Source: Ephydatia muelleri (Eukaryota; Porifera; Demospongiae; Spongillida; Spongillidae). Taken from it: 64,000 nt of DNA. A program made the position numbers and the translations under genes. Numbering within the stretch: the first letter of the stretch is position 1; the number at the start of each line of letters is the position of its first letter. This document shows, in pieces, positions 44,290 to 56,776 of this stretch. The notes beneath the pieces are model-generated. The model had not been told where the DNA came from and did no database searches. It saw only the letters and a program-made list of their open reading frames with translations. The stretch spans positions 7,938,888 to 8,002,887 of the forward strand of contig JABACO010000005.1 of assembly GCA_013339895.1 (NCBI GenBank). The letters are read 5' to 3'.

Positions 44290-47200
44290 CACTTTAGAAA
44301 GGGAGTCCAAAAGAACAGAAACACACGTAGGTAAGATTGCTGATAGCTTGAGGTTAAAAATGCTCTCGAAAAAGATGAAAAACTTTCGTAGTGATGGCGG
44401 ATACTGGATGTTGTATATGTAGTAGCAAAAAAAGCAACACACAACTGCCATTCCCATAGAGGGCATACGTAGTACGGTTTTCTCCACCACCACGACAGGA
44501 TCAGTCAGATCTGCAAGGGCTTTACCAAAGGCAGCAATGTAGGGGGAGTTGCAGCTAGTACCAACAATAGCATCATTCAAACTTATGTATTCACCCTGCA
44601 GAAAATAAATCATCATAATACATGTTTACAACACAGTAATACAACATACCAAAAAGGGTTTGAAAAATTCATTTCCTTCAATTTTGTGCCCCAGGAAGCA
44701 CATCAAGATATGCAGTGCATACACAGTTTCATTGTTGCAGCCTATTCAAAGGAAGCAAGCAAATGTCACTCACATTGCACCTTTGTATAATATCATGTCA
44801 ATCACTTTGTTTCGCTGCACTGAGCTCAGACAGAAATTTCTTGACGTTTGTCTTGCCACATGTCTTCCCATATGCCAGAATCTTACTCTGAACACCAATC
44901 CATCTTTCCAAAACATCTTCATGATAGACTTTCGTGATGTGCTGAAATTCATTAACCATCTTGAAAAAAAGTTAAGCATCTATGCATGAAGTTCCCAGCA
45001 GTCAAGCATAATATTTACTTACCACACTTGGTTCTACAAGACATGGAAATTTCTCCAGCACAGCTGTTACTGGAGGAATCTCAATTTCTATCCAGTGACG
45101 TCGATTTGCTTCAGTGACATTCATCAGCGACAGAAGGCTGCTTAAGACCCACTTTCCACTATACTGTCTTTTTAGTTCTTTGATATGGCGTTCATACTCG
45201 TCGGAGTGTAGCATTTCAGTTTTGTTCTTTTCCTTTTCTGATTGACACACACCCACTCTTGATGAAGTGCTAGGACGGCGGAGGTTTTTAAACTTTGACA
45301 CCAACTTTTGCTTCCATGAATCCTGAAAAAAAAAAAAAAAAGAGAATGCATACGTGTATGCTATATTACATCACAACACAAGTATTGTGCTTAATGCTTA
45401 CATAGCCACTGCCAATTGAATCCCTACAGGCCGGATGAAACTTGACTAATCGATCACAGCAGATGTTAAGTTGAGCGGTTGATTAGCATGATTTGGCTTG
45501 ACATATGATTCACTATTTCATCTCTAGCTCTGGGAGTCAGCATGCCTGTCTTCAATGTATCAGTAGTGTATTTTGAAAACATAGTTGGAATAATCACTTG
45601 ACTCCCCCATTCTGTCTCATAGCAAGACGAAAGCATAAATAAAAATAAAAATAATAGGAATGGATAATCATGTGATCTCTCCCTGGGATCTGACAAGCAA
45701 TTTTCCTCAATTCCACAACCAACTAACAAACCCTTCCTTTACCTGTTTTGAGAACAAACTGGTGATGGCGAAACTGTTTTTTCCTTCCTTCTACACACAT
45801 GAAAGGGAAAAAGCATTTAACTTTGCAACGAGAATTATCTTTACTTTTACATCTGTTGTATTAATAATACATCATGCACTATTTGAAAGATGTGTACCTT
45901 TCTGTTTCAGCCTGCAGTTTCTTTGAACTGTATGAAAAACACATACATTTAATGCCAAATACAGCAAGTACCGACTGATGTAAATATACAATGTCCCGAA
46001 ATTATAATGATGTATAAATATACCTCACACCCTTTGATTCCAGCTCTGCACTGAAATGTGAAAAACAATGTATTACACAAAGCATTCAATTAACCACATT
46101 AGTCACCTTTCACTTCCATGATCGGACAGCCGTTTTGCCATGTTTGCACTGTAAAAAGAACTAACTCAAATTTGTTTAATTCACTTCTATGACTAACCTT
46201 GCCGATGCAACACTAGCTTCAAAGAACACACTGGATGTACAACATGCTTCATTGAACACACCACTGGTGAACACAGTTATCTCAAAAATAAATGCACATA
46301 CAGAAAAATATATATAATACCTCTCAGATTCCAGAGGAACATAAGACAAACTAAGTGAAAGCAAAGATATTACATTATTTAATAACCATTGTATTAATTT
46401 AAATACCTATCACGATCTGAAGAATCTGCATGTTCGTCCACTCCCGAGATAAATCTGTAATAGCTAGATAAAAATATGGATATTTCTGAATGAGGGTGGT
46501 ACCTTTGAGACAATATACTAAAGAGTTGGAACTTTGACTACATTGAGAGCATAAATTTGTTTGCAACAATTGGCATACAACACATGTTTTATAATGATTC
46601 CTATAGATACATAGGTTATCTGCAACCTATTATATATACGCACTGGAAATTGGTTGTGTTACAATGTCCTGAAAATATAATGTCAACAGCAAATGCCAAA
46701 TTAATATTCCTTGAGAAAACGTAGTGTTACAATATTTTTCGCACACATGATCCCAATTTATTTACATGTTTCTAAATACCTTCTGTGGTACAACACATGA
46801 TGATTCTGGAAATTTCCCATACATTTATTACCACACAAGATGTATAGCCATTCATTTTGACATAACACAAAATTTACTTGTACAGCACCTTGGTGATCCA
46901 TAATCTGGTGAAGTACATCCACTGAAATTGCTGTCTGATGATATGGAGTTACCCCTATGAAATATTATAAAATGGGACAGTGAAAGGAAAAATAGCAAAT
47001 CATACTTTCACTGAAATTTTGATTTTTGCTGAATTTTGAATGTATAGCTTTAAGTAGGATTCAAACCAAATTAAATTCAGTGCATGAGTAGAGTGATCTG
47101 TCACTACAGAATTGCTATGTTTGTTTACACCAGGAAACACAGAGAATGCTTGCACGCACGCACAAACAGAACACACACATACCCATCATTCAGTGCAAAA

Positions 47201-48146
47201 ATACACCCAGTCACACATACAACACAAGTCAATGCCACACACACACACACACACACACACACACCAGAATGCTCACACATGCATGCACGCACCCACCCAC
47301 ACACACACACACACACCAGGAAACACAGAGAATGCTATTGACTGGGAAATGCCTGGTGACCTAAGAAGTGCTTCTGGACTGTTTTTAAGTCTAAAAGTGC
47401 ATCCTTGTGTGAAGAAGATCTACTAAGTGAAATATTGGATGTACCATAACATTACTATGTGTCAAATGTGTAGGATTCCTGTATTGTAAATACGAGCTAA
47501 ATAAATACGCATTTTCCTTGTTGTCTCACAACACATGAAGTGAAATGCCTGGGGCATGCCTAGTAGGACATGCTTTTATATTGCAAGGTCTTACGTTGTG
47601 TTTCATCATTAGCAATATTCAATGATTTTGCAATCCTCATCTGCTTGGGGAAATAAGCTTTGAAGCTTAAAATTACACTTGCTTCTTTTTTTATTGCAGT
47701 TCATCACAGCCTAAAAATTTGGTATATACTGTTCACAAATACAAATTGAAAAACTGTGCATACAACTTAATAAATGTCTAATGTCCTGGAAGTGTACCGC
47801 GGAGCACATTTGTACGTTGAGCAGGGTACGCAAAACAAAGTTTTTTTCTTTCCGTTCTGCCATTTCTGCATTCTAGCAATTGTTGATTGCTTTGCCACGT
47901 TGTGGCTATAAGAACAGCGCATGTTCTTAGTCCATCCACAACGTGGCAAAGCAATCAACAATTGCTAGAATGCAGAACGAAAAAACAAACAAACTTTGTT
48001 TTGCGTACCCTGCTCAATGTACAAATGTGCTCCGCATTTCAGCATTGTAGCGATTTTGCCACGTTGTGTAAGGCCTTAACAAGCTTTGAAAGACTAAACC
48101 ATCCACAGTTATAGAACGCGAAGCAGTCGGTACCTCGACTATAATT

Positions 48147-48224
<78 letters not shown>

Positions 48225-49081
48225 TGTGCATGTGTGCGTGCGCGTGTGTGTGTGTGCGCGTTTGCATGTGTGTGTGGTACCTGGTACCATACGCAACTGC
48301 TTGCGCGTTAATTATAGTCGAGGTACCGACTGCTTCGCGTTGCTATAACAGTGGATAGTTTAGTCTTTCAAAGCTTGTTAAGGCCTTACACAACATGGCA
48401 AAATCGCTACAATGCTGAAATGGCGGAACAAAAAAAAAAACTTTGTTTTCTGTACACATCGCAATGTACAACGTGCTCGGCGGTACACATGCACCCAGGA
48501 CATTAAACATTAATGAATATAAGAAAAGAACATCACTGAAATATAGAAAACTTTGCTCAAAAAGTAAACATGGTGGCGAATACTGGTGACATTAATCACA
48601 TGACGATCAATTTACACATAGCAACTACGCCCAAGTAAAAGTTGAATACGTTAAGCAATCCTAACACCGTATAGGGTATTTAGCATGTTTCGTTCCCACT
48701 TCAAATTCATCCAACCCAATTACCACATGTACAGTATCCGATTCGGTAACCTCACCGTAACTAAACTTAAAGCTGAAGGGAAGGTAATCCTAAAAATAGT
48801 CGCGTCCCCCCCCCTCCCCCCAAGCTGTTAGTAAGGGATGAATTTGAAGTGCGATAAGAAATGAAAATAACAGTACTGCCAACAAACCTTTTGCTCAAGA
48901 GTCTTTTTTGTTCAATCTTCAGCTTCATTCTATCCCCAAGAAGCGGAGCTATTTCCTTCAGATTATCCTCCGTTAATTCAATAAAGGTCACTCTATCTAT
49001 CCGGTGTTTAAGGATTTCTTGTACAACGCTGTCACTTAAGTCAGGTATCTCTTCTTTCAAGCAAGCACAAAAATCTGCCAT
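44290..49081 (-). CDS. SAM-domain / SAMD3-like protein encoded by EnSpm transposon
   Basis: Exon 1 (49081-48888) encodes a SAM domain: MADFCACLKEEIPDLSDSVVQEILKHRIDRVTFIELTEDNLKEIAPLLGDRMKLKIEQ. It ends at an AAAAG|GTTTG donor. Downstream exons on the same strand read MFSKYTTDTLKTGMLTPRARDEIVNHMSS (45.7-45.4 kb), DSWKQKLVSKFKNLRRPSTSS...LLSLMNVTEANRRHWIE (45.33-45.0 kb), VNEFQHITKVYHEDVLERW (44.96-44.75 kb) and PYIAAFGKALADL...AVVCCFFCYYIYNIQYPPSLRKFFIFF (44.6-44.3 kb). This series matches the long C-terminal region of sterile-alpha-motif-containing protein 3-like proteins. The coding blocks are open and the order is conserved, so the gene may be functional. Exons between 45.8 and 48.8 kb are not resolved. 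SAM domains oligomerise or bind nucleic acid; the role in transposition is unknown. Confidence 0.7.
47220..47316. repeat. CA microsatellites
   Basis: Two short (CA)n runs (about 47235-47263 and 47295-47316), each followed by AGGAAACACAGAGAATGC or a related word, which also occurs upstream at 47131. Confidence 0.85.
47774..48510. mobile_element. Compound palindromic foldback element (737 bp)
   Basis: Three nested symmetries are visible. Inner palindrome 1 (47785-47912 with 47934-48034) is centred on a ~20-base loop. Inner palindrome 2 (48030-48149 with 48300-48420) is separated by a (GT)n tract. The outer ends ATGTCTAATGTCCTGG and CCAGGACATTAAACAT are inverted repeats flanked by TAA on both sides (47771-47773 and 48511-48513). 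No coding content. Foldback-type non-autonomous transposon is the best description. Confidence 0.7.
48150..48290. repeat. (GT)n microsatellite at the palindrome centre
   Basis: Long GT run followed by GCGTGTGC variants, lying exactly between the two inverted arms of palindrome 2. Confidence 0.95.
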
Positions 49082-49146
49082 TCTTTCTCAAAATCGATCT
49101 GCCACGTGCAAAATTATTATCACGTGTCGTTTAATAATCCAGTGAA
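49082..49146. promoter_or_regulatory. Divergent promoter between SAM/SAMD3-like gene and transposase
   Basis: 65 bases between the opposed ATGs, containing CCACGTGC (49102-49109) and a second CACGTG at 49121-49126 around an AATTATTAT core. It shares the 8-mer and spacing with 31695-31768 in the other EnSpm element. Confidence 0.6.
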
Positions 49147-52100
49147 ATGCTTTCGTGTCCCCTTTGTTCATCCGATTTACCGACAGAACCTCTACTTCTT
49201 CAGCATATTCGAGTATGTCATTCGTGGGACCCAAACTTTTCCATCCAATGTATTGTAAGAGGGTGCTGCCGAACATTTGGCAACTATTGCACATTCCAAA
49301 ACCATCTTTTGAAGCATGGCTCTCACACTACTGTTCCTGTAACTACTCAAGAATGCATCTCTATCGACAACGTGGAAGCTGCTGACACTGTTCCTTTAAA
49401 TACTCAATCAACTATCGCCAATTTGGAAGCTGTTGCAAGTACAAGTATTGAAGACCAGCCTGTTACAGACTATGGTGCTAAATGGATCCTGCAAATGAGT
49501 GAAAAACACAGGCTAACAAGAGAAGCCATGATTGATATTGTGAGTAGCACTATTGATCTATTATCATATACTACTGATAACTTTAAACATAAGTTTCATA
49601 AGATACTAACTGATGAAGGGATTGTCCAAGATGATAAACTGAAAATGATTGGAGAAATGTTAGGCCAGGAGATGACTAACCCATTAAAAGGGCTTGATAC
49701 ATTTCAGAAGCAGTTGACTTATTATCAAACACATTATGGTTTCTTAGTAAGTTATCATTAGAGTACTGCCTGATGTTCATCTTTAATTTAATATGTAGGA
49801 GCCAGTGAGGATAGCATTACAGGAATCACGTACATTTCGCTTGTACGGCAGACGGCATAAAATTGTGACTAAAAGAGATGAAATGATTTATATACCATTG
49901 CTACAAACACTGGAACGACTGTTGACAAACATTACTATCCTCAGTGAAGTATGTGACTCATTATGGTTTTATAGCATTATGATGAATCATTATTTCAGGT
50001 GTTAAATGGGCACCAGTCAACAGATGGAATACTCAGAGACTATTGTGATGGAGAATCATTTCAGCAACATCCACTTTACTCCAACAACATGCAGCATCTG
50101 CAAATCATATTTTATTTGATGAACTAGAAATTTGCAATCCCCTTGGTTCATACAGAAAGAAGCATAAACTTGGTATGTGAGATGGCTAGCTTAAACTCAA
50201 GGATGAAACATTCTATGTATGCAGGTGCGTTCTATTTTCTTTTGGGTAACTTGCATCCTCGTTATCGAGCAAGTACCAATAACATTCAGCTAGTATCATT
50301 GTTTAAATCATCGTTTATTTCAAAGTATGGAATAGATTTGCTTTTAAAGCCGTTTATTGAGGATGTTAAGAAATTAGAATCTGTAAGTTTCAAATATCAA
50401 GTGTTGTCATTTCATAATTAAGCATGCTTTTTTCCAGGATGGACTTACTGTACAGGCTGATGGAAAAGTGTATCATTTCAGTGGTACTGTAACTATTTGT
50501 TGTGCCGATAATATTGGTAGCCAGATAATTGGTGGTTTTAAGCAAGGACCATCAGCTTTTCGAAATTGTCGTCAATGTCTTGGTACAGAATCAGACATTC
50601 AAACAAAGGTATTGTGAAATGTTGCAATTTTCTAGCAATGCTTATATTTTTGATTATTATGCAGTTTTTTGAATCATGTTTTGTGATACGAGAACCCAAA
50701 AGTCACTCAAACCAGTGTGATCTTATAGAGCAATCATCTGCACTTATGAATCATTATCGTACTGTTTATGGTATCAATAGCCGATCATCCATGGACTCAT
50801 TACAGTTTTTCAAAGTGTCTAGAGGAACACTTTTACCTGACATATTGCACGATATTCTTGAAGGAATGCTTCCCCTAGAAGTCAAACTTATGCTACAGGT
50901 TAGTTTGATACTTTAGCAATTCTGATTGAACTAACATGTATACTGGTTGCATTTTAGGTTTTTGTGTCAGAAGGTATCATATCACTTGATGTTATTGATA
51001 ATAACATCACATCACTCAATCTATGCTATACTGATGGTGATAAACCTTCACCTCTTAAAGATGTGAAGTTAGAAAAACCTGGTAATGGACTCTGTCAACA
51101 TGGTAATGTAAATACAACGCATGAAACATAAGTTTGACAAACACTGACTTCATATTTTAGCACTGCAGATGTGGACCCTTGGGCGCTTTCTACCTGTGTC
51201 AATCGGGCACCTTGTTCCAAAAGAAAATAAATATTGGGAGAACTATCTACTTCTCTTGGACATGATTGACATAATTTTTTCACATAGCATTTCAAAGGAT
51301 CAATGTGGCTGCCATCTGCAAGCTCTTATCAATGACCACCATTTTTCATTTAAGGAATTCTACCCCACAGTTTCAATTACCCCCAAAATGCATAGTATGG
51401 TTCATATGCCTCGATTAATCATGATGTAAGTTGCTATATTACATTACCAATAATCTCATCACGTTTATTTTAGGTATGGCCCGCTAATCCAGCACTGGAC
51501 TGCACGTTTTGAGGCTAAGCATCACTATTTCAAGCATCTTGCAATTACAATGAGGAATTATGTAAACATTCCCTTTTCACTTGCATTACGCCATCAACTG
51601 TTTGCTATTTGGGTTTGAATATACGGCTAATATTGCTATGAAGTTTGAAGTTGGTCCAGGTAAATTATGTATCATTCAAGGACATATTGTTTTATATTTA
51701 TCTGCATAGGTCACACTATTGTTCGCCCAAACCTCAAAAGGCAAAATGGCAGTCAGATATTACTTCCAGAAGTGGTAACTATGTGAGTGAATATAACTGT
51801 TAAGATTGGCTTTAATTATGACAATCTAAACCTTTAGCGTAAACTGGGTAAAGGTCTGTGGACAAATGTACAAATCTCCTGCAGCACTTATGGTTGGATG
51901 TACGGAGGAAACTCCAATATTTGGTCAACTGAGCAGAATTATTGTATACAATAGGTCAGAAGTCTTACTGGAACTCTGTTCACTCAGGAGCCACTGGGAT
52001 CATCACCTGCATGCATATATTGTTGTGCGAGAAGACAACATTTTTGCTGTGTCCATAGAAGAGCTGATGGATTACCGCCCTTATGGTATTTACCTACCTG

Positions 52101-52171
52101 TGTCATTCAAAAGCAATGAACCTGAACGATGCATTGTGTTGAGGAGTACTGTGTCAAAGTGTATACAATAG
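49147..52171 (+). CDS. EnSpm-type transposase with C2H2 fingers (multi-exon)
   Basis: Exon 1 (49147-49745) encodes paired zinc fingers, MLSCPLCSSDLPTEPLLLQHIRVCH and CIVRGCCRTFGNYCTFQNHLLKH, then a helical region. Later exons, separated by short introns of about 45-70 bp with GT-AG ends, give EPVRIALQESRTF, ELEICNPLGSYRKKHKL, GAFYFLLGNLHPRYRAS, GGFKQGPSAFRNCRQCLGTES, RGTLLPDILHDILEGMLPLEVKLML, LPVSIGHLVPKENKYWENY, PKMHSMVHMPRLI and YGPLIQHWTARFEAKHHYFKHLA. This series is the recognisable signature of a widespread animal EnSpm-like transposase family. Around 50.09 kb one block needs a frame change to stay in register, so this copy may be damaged. The C-terminal exon ends at 52171. Confidence 0.75.
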
Positions 52172-52773
52172 GTCAATAGCCTTGTTTGTACATTTCATAT
52201 GTCGCTTAAGTTTACTCTGGTGTTTTTTGTTATAATTTCACCTTTATGTGACTGTAACCAATTGCAACCATTTAATGCACAATTCAAAAAGTGCAATTTT
52301 GACATGTAAAACACTATATATATGGAGTGCACATAAATTCCACAGCAAATCAAACATTTGATTTTAAATCAGTTGTTGTGGTGAATGGGAGTGTCATTTG
52401 AACTATTAGTTAGCTAACATGATAGTTGTCATCTTATATTGTTGTAGTGGTTCAGTATAATATATATAAATTCTGGTTTAAAGTTTGCTATTACAAAAAG
52501 GAGTTCTTTATTTTTCGGTACAGTCAGAGACTAACATGTATGATACTAGAGTTCGAAATCTATCTCTATGCGTGATTTTTTTTTTCTTCTTCCTACCTGC
52601 TTGAACGTAACAAATGTGAATACAATTTTAGCGTTGTGGGTGGATAATGAATACTGTTGTATCAACCTGAATATCATATACTCGTTGTGAATGTAATTGT
52701 TTATCAAAACAGTGTTTACATAGCACACCACTAGTGCTAATACAACACCAAAAGACGTGTTCGGATAGCACTC
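52172..52773. other. Non-coding right end of nested EnSpm element
   Basis: 3' UTR and subterminal sequence. Includes GTGTT/AGCAC words near 52715-52772. No gene. Confidence 0.6.
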
Positions 52774-52788
52774 ATTTTTTACAGTGTG

Positions 52789-55700
52789 GGGGTATTGATA
52801 GAAGGCTTACCTGTTCAAATGGAACTAGACACAGGGGCTGCAGTATCTTTATTGCCATTCAGTATGTATCAAGAGAAGTTTAGGCATATACCCTTACAGA
52901 AAGCATCCACACGCCTTAGGATGTATACTGGGGAGAAGATATCTCCAAGAGGAGAGGTAGTGGTGAAGGTGCAGAAGAACGGAGAATATGCCAGACTACC
53001 TCTCATAGTGGTGGATGGAAGGGGACCACCATTGTTAGGACGGAATTGGCTAGCCAGTATCTCAGTAAATTGGCATGATATCAAGGCAGTCAGAGTGGTA
53101 GATGAAAAGCGAATGGAAGAAGCATTGGAAGCTTTAAAAGATTAAGTATCCTCAACCCTGGAGGGATTTGTTGGGCAAGGTCTCCGGAATCAAGGCTAAG
53201 ATGATCCTAAAGGAGGGAGCCCAACCCGTGTTTTTAAAGGCTAGACCCATTCCATATAGCTTACGTGAGAAGGTAGAGAAAGAGCTTGATCGGTTACAGA
53301 AAGATGGGGTCATTAGTAGGGTAGACTGGAGTGACTGGGCAACACCGATTGTGGTGGTACCGAAACCAAATGGGACAATCCGCCTATGTGGGGATTTTAA
53401 GATGACCATTAACCCAGTCCTCAAAGTGGATCAATACCCATTACCAAAAATGGATGACATCTTTGCTGCGTTGGGTAAAGGAGCTCTTTTCAGCAAAATA
53501 GATTTGCAGTGGGCATATTTGCAAATGGAACTGGACGAGGAATCAAGGGGGCTGCTTACTGTGAACACGCACAAGGGCCTGTTTCAGTTCAATCGGATGG
53601 CTTTCGGCGTGGCATCAGCCCCTGCCATTTGGCAGAGAACTATGGATACTATATTGCAAGGAATACCTAATGTTCAGTGTTTCTTAGATGACATTGTAGT
53701 TGCTGGAGGAAACATGGAGGAACATCTACACCTATTGGAGACTGTGTTTAAGCGTCTAGAACAGTATGGACTTACAATCAACAAAAAGAAGAGCGTTTTC
53801 TTTCGGAGACAAATAGAGTTTTGTGGCCATGTTATTGATGCTCAAGGGTTGCACAAGACCACAGAGAAGATTCAAGCCATTGTAGAATCACCCAAACCTA
53901 TGAATGTCTCTCAACTTCGTTCCTTCCTGGGAATGGTTAATTACTATCGGAAATTCCTTCCAAACCTGTCAACCAAATTGGCCCCGTTACATGCATTACT
54001 ACAAAAGGATGTGAAGTGGTCGTGGACCAAAGCTTGTGAGGAGGCTTGGAAGATGGTGAAGGACATGGTAACGGCGGACACAGTGTTGGCCCATTTTGAC
54101 CCCAGTCTACCCATGACACTAGCATGTGATGCAAGCTCCTATGGTTTGGGGGCTGTGTTGTCCCACATCACAGCAACAGGTGAAGAACGATCGGTGGCTT
54201 TTGCGTCTCGCACATTAACGGTTACGGAACAGAAGTATTCCCAGATTGACAAGGAGGCACTAGCCTTGGTGTGGGGAATTAAGAAGTTTAACCAGTACTT
54301 ATTTGGATCACACTTCACACTGATAACTGACCACCAACCCCTAACTGTGATTTTCAGGCCAGACAAGGGGATTAGCATCACTACAGCAGCAAGGCTTCAA
54401 AGGTATGCAATGTTTCTCGCTGGGTATGACTTTGAAATTAAATATCGGAATACATCTCAGCATGCAAATGCTGATGCCTTATCTCGGCTTCCGTTACCCT
54501 CACAAGATGGCACTGAGCAGGATGGAATGGGAAACCTTTTCATTAAACAGATAGAAAACCTGCCAATTATTGCAATGTCTCTGAAGGGAGCTACTCAGAA
54601 CGATCCCATATTGGCTAAGGTATTACATTTTACCCTGAGTGGCTGGCCTGTCAAAGGGTGTGAGGAGTGTCCAGATTTGAAACCATACTACGACAGGAGG
54701 CATGAGTTGACCATTGAACAAAGTTGCATCATGTGGGGAATTCGTGTAGTAATCCCAACGAAACTGAGGGATCGCGTTCTGGAGGAGCTGCATGACGGGC
54801 ATTTGGGAGTGGTGAAGATGAAGGGGCTCGCACGAAGCCATGTGTGGTGGCCAGGCATTGACAAGGGAATTGAAGAGGTCACACATGCCTGTCAAGGGTG
54901 TCAGCGAATGAAGCAAAACCCGAAATTGTCAACCTTGCATCCATGGGAGTTCCCGGAAGGGCCTGGGAAGAGAATTCATATTGACTTTGCAGGTCCATTT
55001 GAGAACAAAACTCTTCTCTGTGTGGTAGATGCTTATTCAAAGTGGCCCGAGGTAGTGACAATGGAAAAAACAACTGCAGAATCCACTATCGAAGAACTGA
55101 GGCTTTTGGTTGCTAGATGTTCAAATTGTCACTGACAATGGCCCACAATTTGCTTCACAAGCTTTTGAGAGATTCACCAGTCTTAACCACATCAAACACA
55201 TCACAACTAGTCCTTATCACCCTGCAACTAATGGGTTGGCAGAGCGTTTTGTGCAGACCTTGAAACAAGCATTGCGATCCTCAAGAAAAGATGGGCGAAC
55301 CTTCCAGCATCGACTGGCAAGTTTCCTTATGAATTATCGGAATGCCAGGCATGCAACCACTGAAGAGTCGCCAGCGCGTCTGATGATTGGCCGGGATGTG
55401 AGGAGCCGTCTGCATCTGCTAACACCAGACCTTGCAGGAACCGTTGCCAAGAACCAGTCAGTTCAGGTACAAGCACGAGCAACGGCACGGGACAGAAGTT
55501 TTGAAGTGGGAGACTGGGTGATGGTCCGTGACTACAGGCGTCCGGGACTGAGAGATGGTGTCAAGCTCAAGTGAAGGCCAAGGTTGGGCCTAAAACATAC
55601 CATGTGCAGGTGGGAGGAAGTAACCTGTGGAAACGGCATGTAGAGCAGATGATACGAAGTGGAAGTGACCAGTTGGGGGTATCTGGACCAAGGGAGGACT

Positions 55701-56066
55701 CTGAAGTTCCCGTTCCCATTATTTGCCAGGAGGCCGATACCACCCACCCTACACCTATGCTTCCGAGCATCCCTTACAATGGGGTAGGAGCTGCTCTCGT
55801 ATCACCCCAAGTGGGTGGGCGGTCAGAGGAAACAAGAGAGGTTCCTTCCTTGGAAACAAGAGAACCTACTAGGAATGATGAAGAACGTGGTTCCCATGGT
55901 GACGAGGTTCTTGGAAAAGAACAGAATGGTGGAGGGACCCCAAACCCCTCTGCTGTTCCTGCCACAGATGGGCACAAGAGGAACCCTGATGAACGCCCTA
56001 TCACAAGCACACGAAGTGGGAGAATAGTGCGCAAACCAGCCCGTTATCGAGAAGAGGGGGAAAAGA
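52789..56066 (+). mobile_element. pol: gypsy pol region and polypurine tract
   Basis: In order: aspartic protease with ELDTGAAVSLLP (~52.8 kb), reverse transcriptase with FLDDIVVAGG (~53.7 kb), RNase H with ACDASSYGLGAV (~54.1 kb), integrase HHCC zinc region (~54.8 kb), integrase core with HIDFAGPF and TDNGPQFA-type motifs (~55.0-55.2 kb), and a C-terminal region to 56.07 kb. A polypurine tract GAAGAGGGGGAAAAGA directly precedes the 3' LTR. Treated as a broken copy. Confidence 0.9.
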
Positions 56067-56187
56067 TGTGATGTTCTCGACTTAATAATTAACTAAATAT
56101 ATGTGCAGTGTGTGATTGACTCGCATGATGTTGGATTGAGTGTGCATGCTGGTTGAATCTGTTGCCATCGAGAGTAAGTATTTCACA
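56067..56187 (+). repeat. 3' LTR of gypsy element (121 bp)
   Basis: Matches the 5' LTR except for one small indel. Followed by the CTGTT target duplication. Confidence 0.9.
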
Positions 56188-56192
56188 CTGTT

Positions 56193-56776
56193 GTACATGT
56201 ACATACATTTGCGATAAAAGATTCAAGAGCATCCCCTAATGTCTACCCGCCGTGCTCTGGCCCAGCTTCCCCTTACGTGGGAGTGTCCTAGCTGGCACGT
56301 GACATACAGTGCAGGGCCACCTAGCTGTCTATATGGCAACGCATAGAAACGCCATTTAAAAATGGCGCCTATTCCACCAAAACCGATTTACTATTCAAAA
56401 TGGTCCCCAATATATTCACGACAATGCTCACTTTTATAATATATCCTGCTAGTTGGATAGTTGTACAACAGTTTTAGAGGGTAGCGAAAGTTGTAACCCC
56501 TTCTGTTAGTTAGTTGTAACCAATTGAATACCTTAATTAGTACAGTTTTTTTTCCATTTTGTGTACAAGTCTATGGAAAATTGTATTTTCATTTATGGTC
56601 CCAGAATCTTGGACGATACATGGTATAAACTTTGAAATCACCTACATCTGAACATGATTCAGAGTAGTATTAGAGGGTAGCAAAAGTTGTAGTTCTATTA
56701 TTTAATTAATAATAATCAAGTTTGTAAAAACTCCATACATTTTCTATGGAACGTAACGCGGATGAAATCCAAACAT
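56193..56776. other. Flank between two gypsy elements, nothing recognised
   Basis: Contains two copies of TTAGAGGGTAGC.AAAGTTGTA (56475 and 56671) but no gene. Confidence 0.5.

Larger units (their letters stand above)
44056..52785. mobile_element. CACTA/EnSpm DNA transposon with SAM/SAMD3-like cargo gene, nested in gypsy
   Basis: The left end CACTGTAAAAAAT at 44056 is matched by ATTTTTTACAGT at 52774-52785. The trinucleotide GTG flanks both sides (44053-44055 and 52786-52788), a 3-bp duplication. Length is 8730 bp. Subterminal AGCAC/GTGTT words form small inverted motifs near both ends. Inside are a minus-strand SAM/SAMD3-like gene (49081 to about 44290) and a plus-strand EnSpm transposase gene (49147 to about 52170), head-to-head 65 bp apart. 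A 737-bp palindromic element and CA/GT microsatellites lie in the minus gene's long intron. Because it sits inside a young retrotransposon, its insertion is recent. Confidence 0.85.
43036..56187 (+). mobile_element. Ty3/gypsy LTR retrotransposon carrying a nested CACTA transposon
   Basis: LTRs of about 120 bp (43036-43154 and 56067-56187) start TGTGATG and end TTTCACA, are nearly identical, and are flanked by the 5-bp duplication CTGTT (43031-43035 and 56188-56192). Gag with two zinc knuckles and a protease-RT-RNaseH-integrase pol lie between them in canonical gypsy order. Without the 8.7-kb nested insertion the element is about 4.4 kb. It looks young but broken: the nested transposon plus about one further break. 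Confidence 0.92.

Noticed and set aside
47125-47426. Thr/His-rich and Cys/Val-rich frames
   Set aside because: CA-repeat artefacts inside the intron region of the SAM/SAMD3-like gene.
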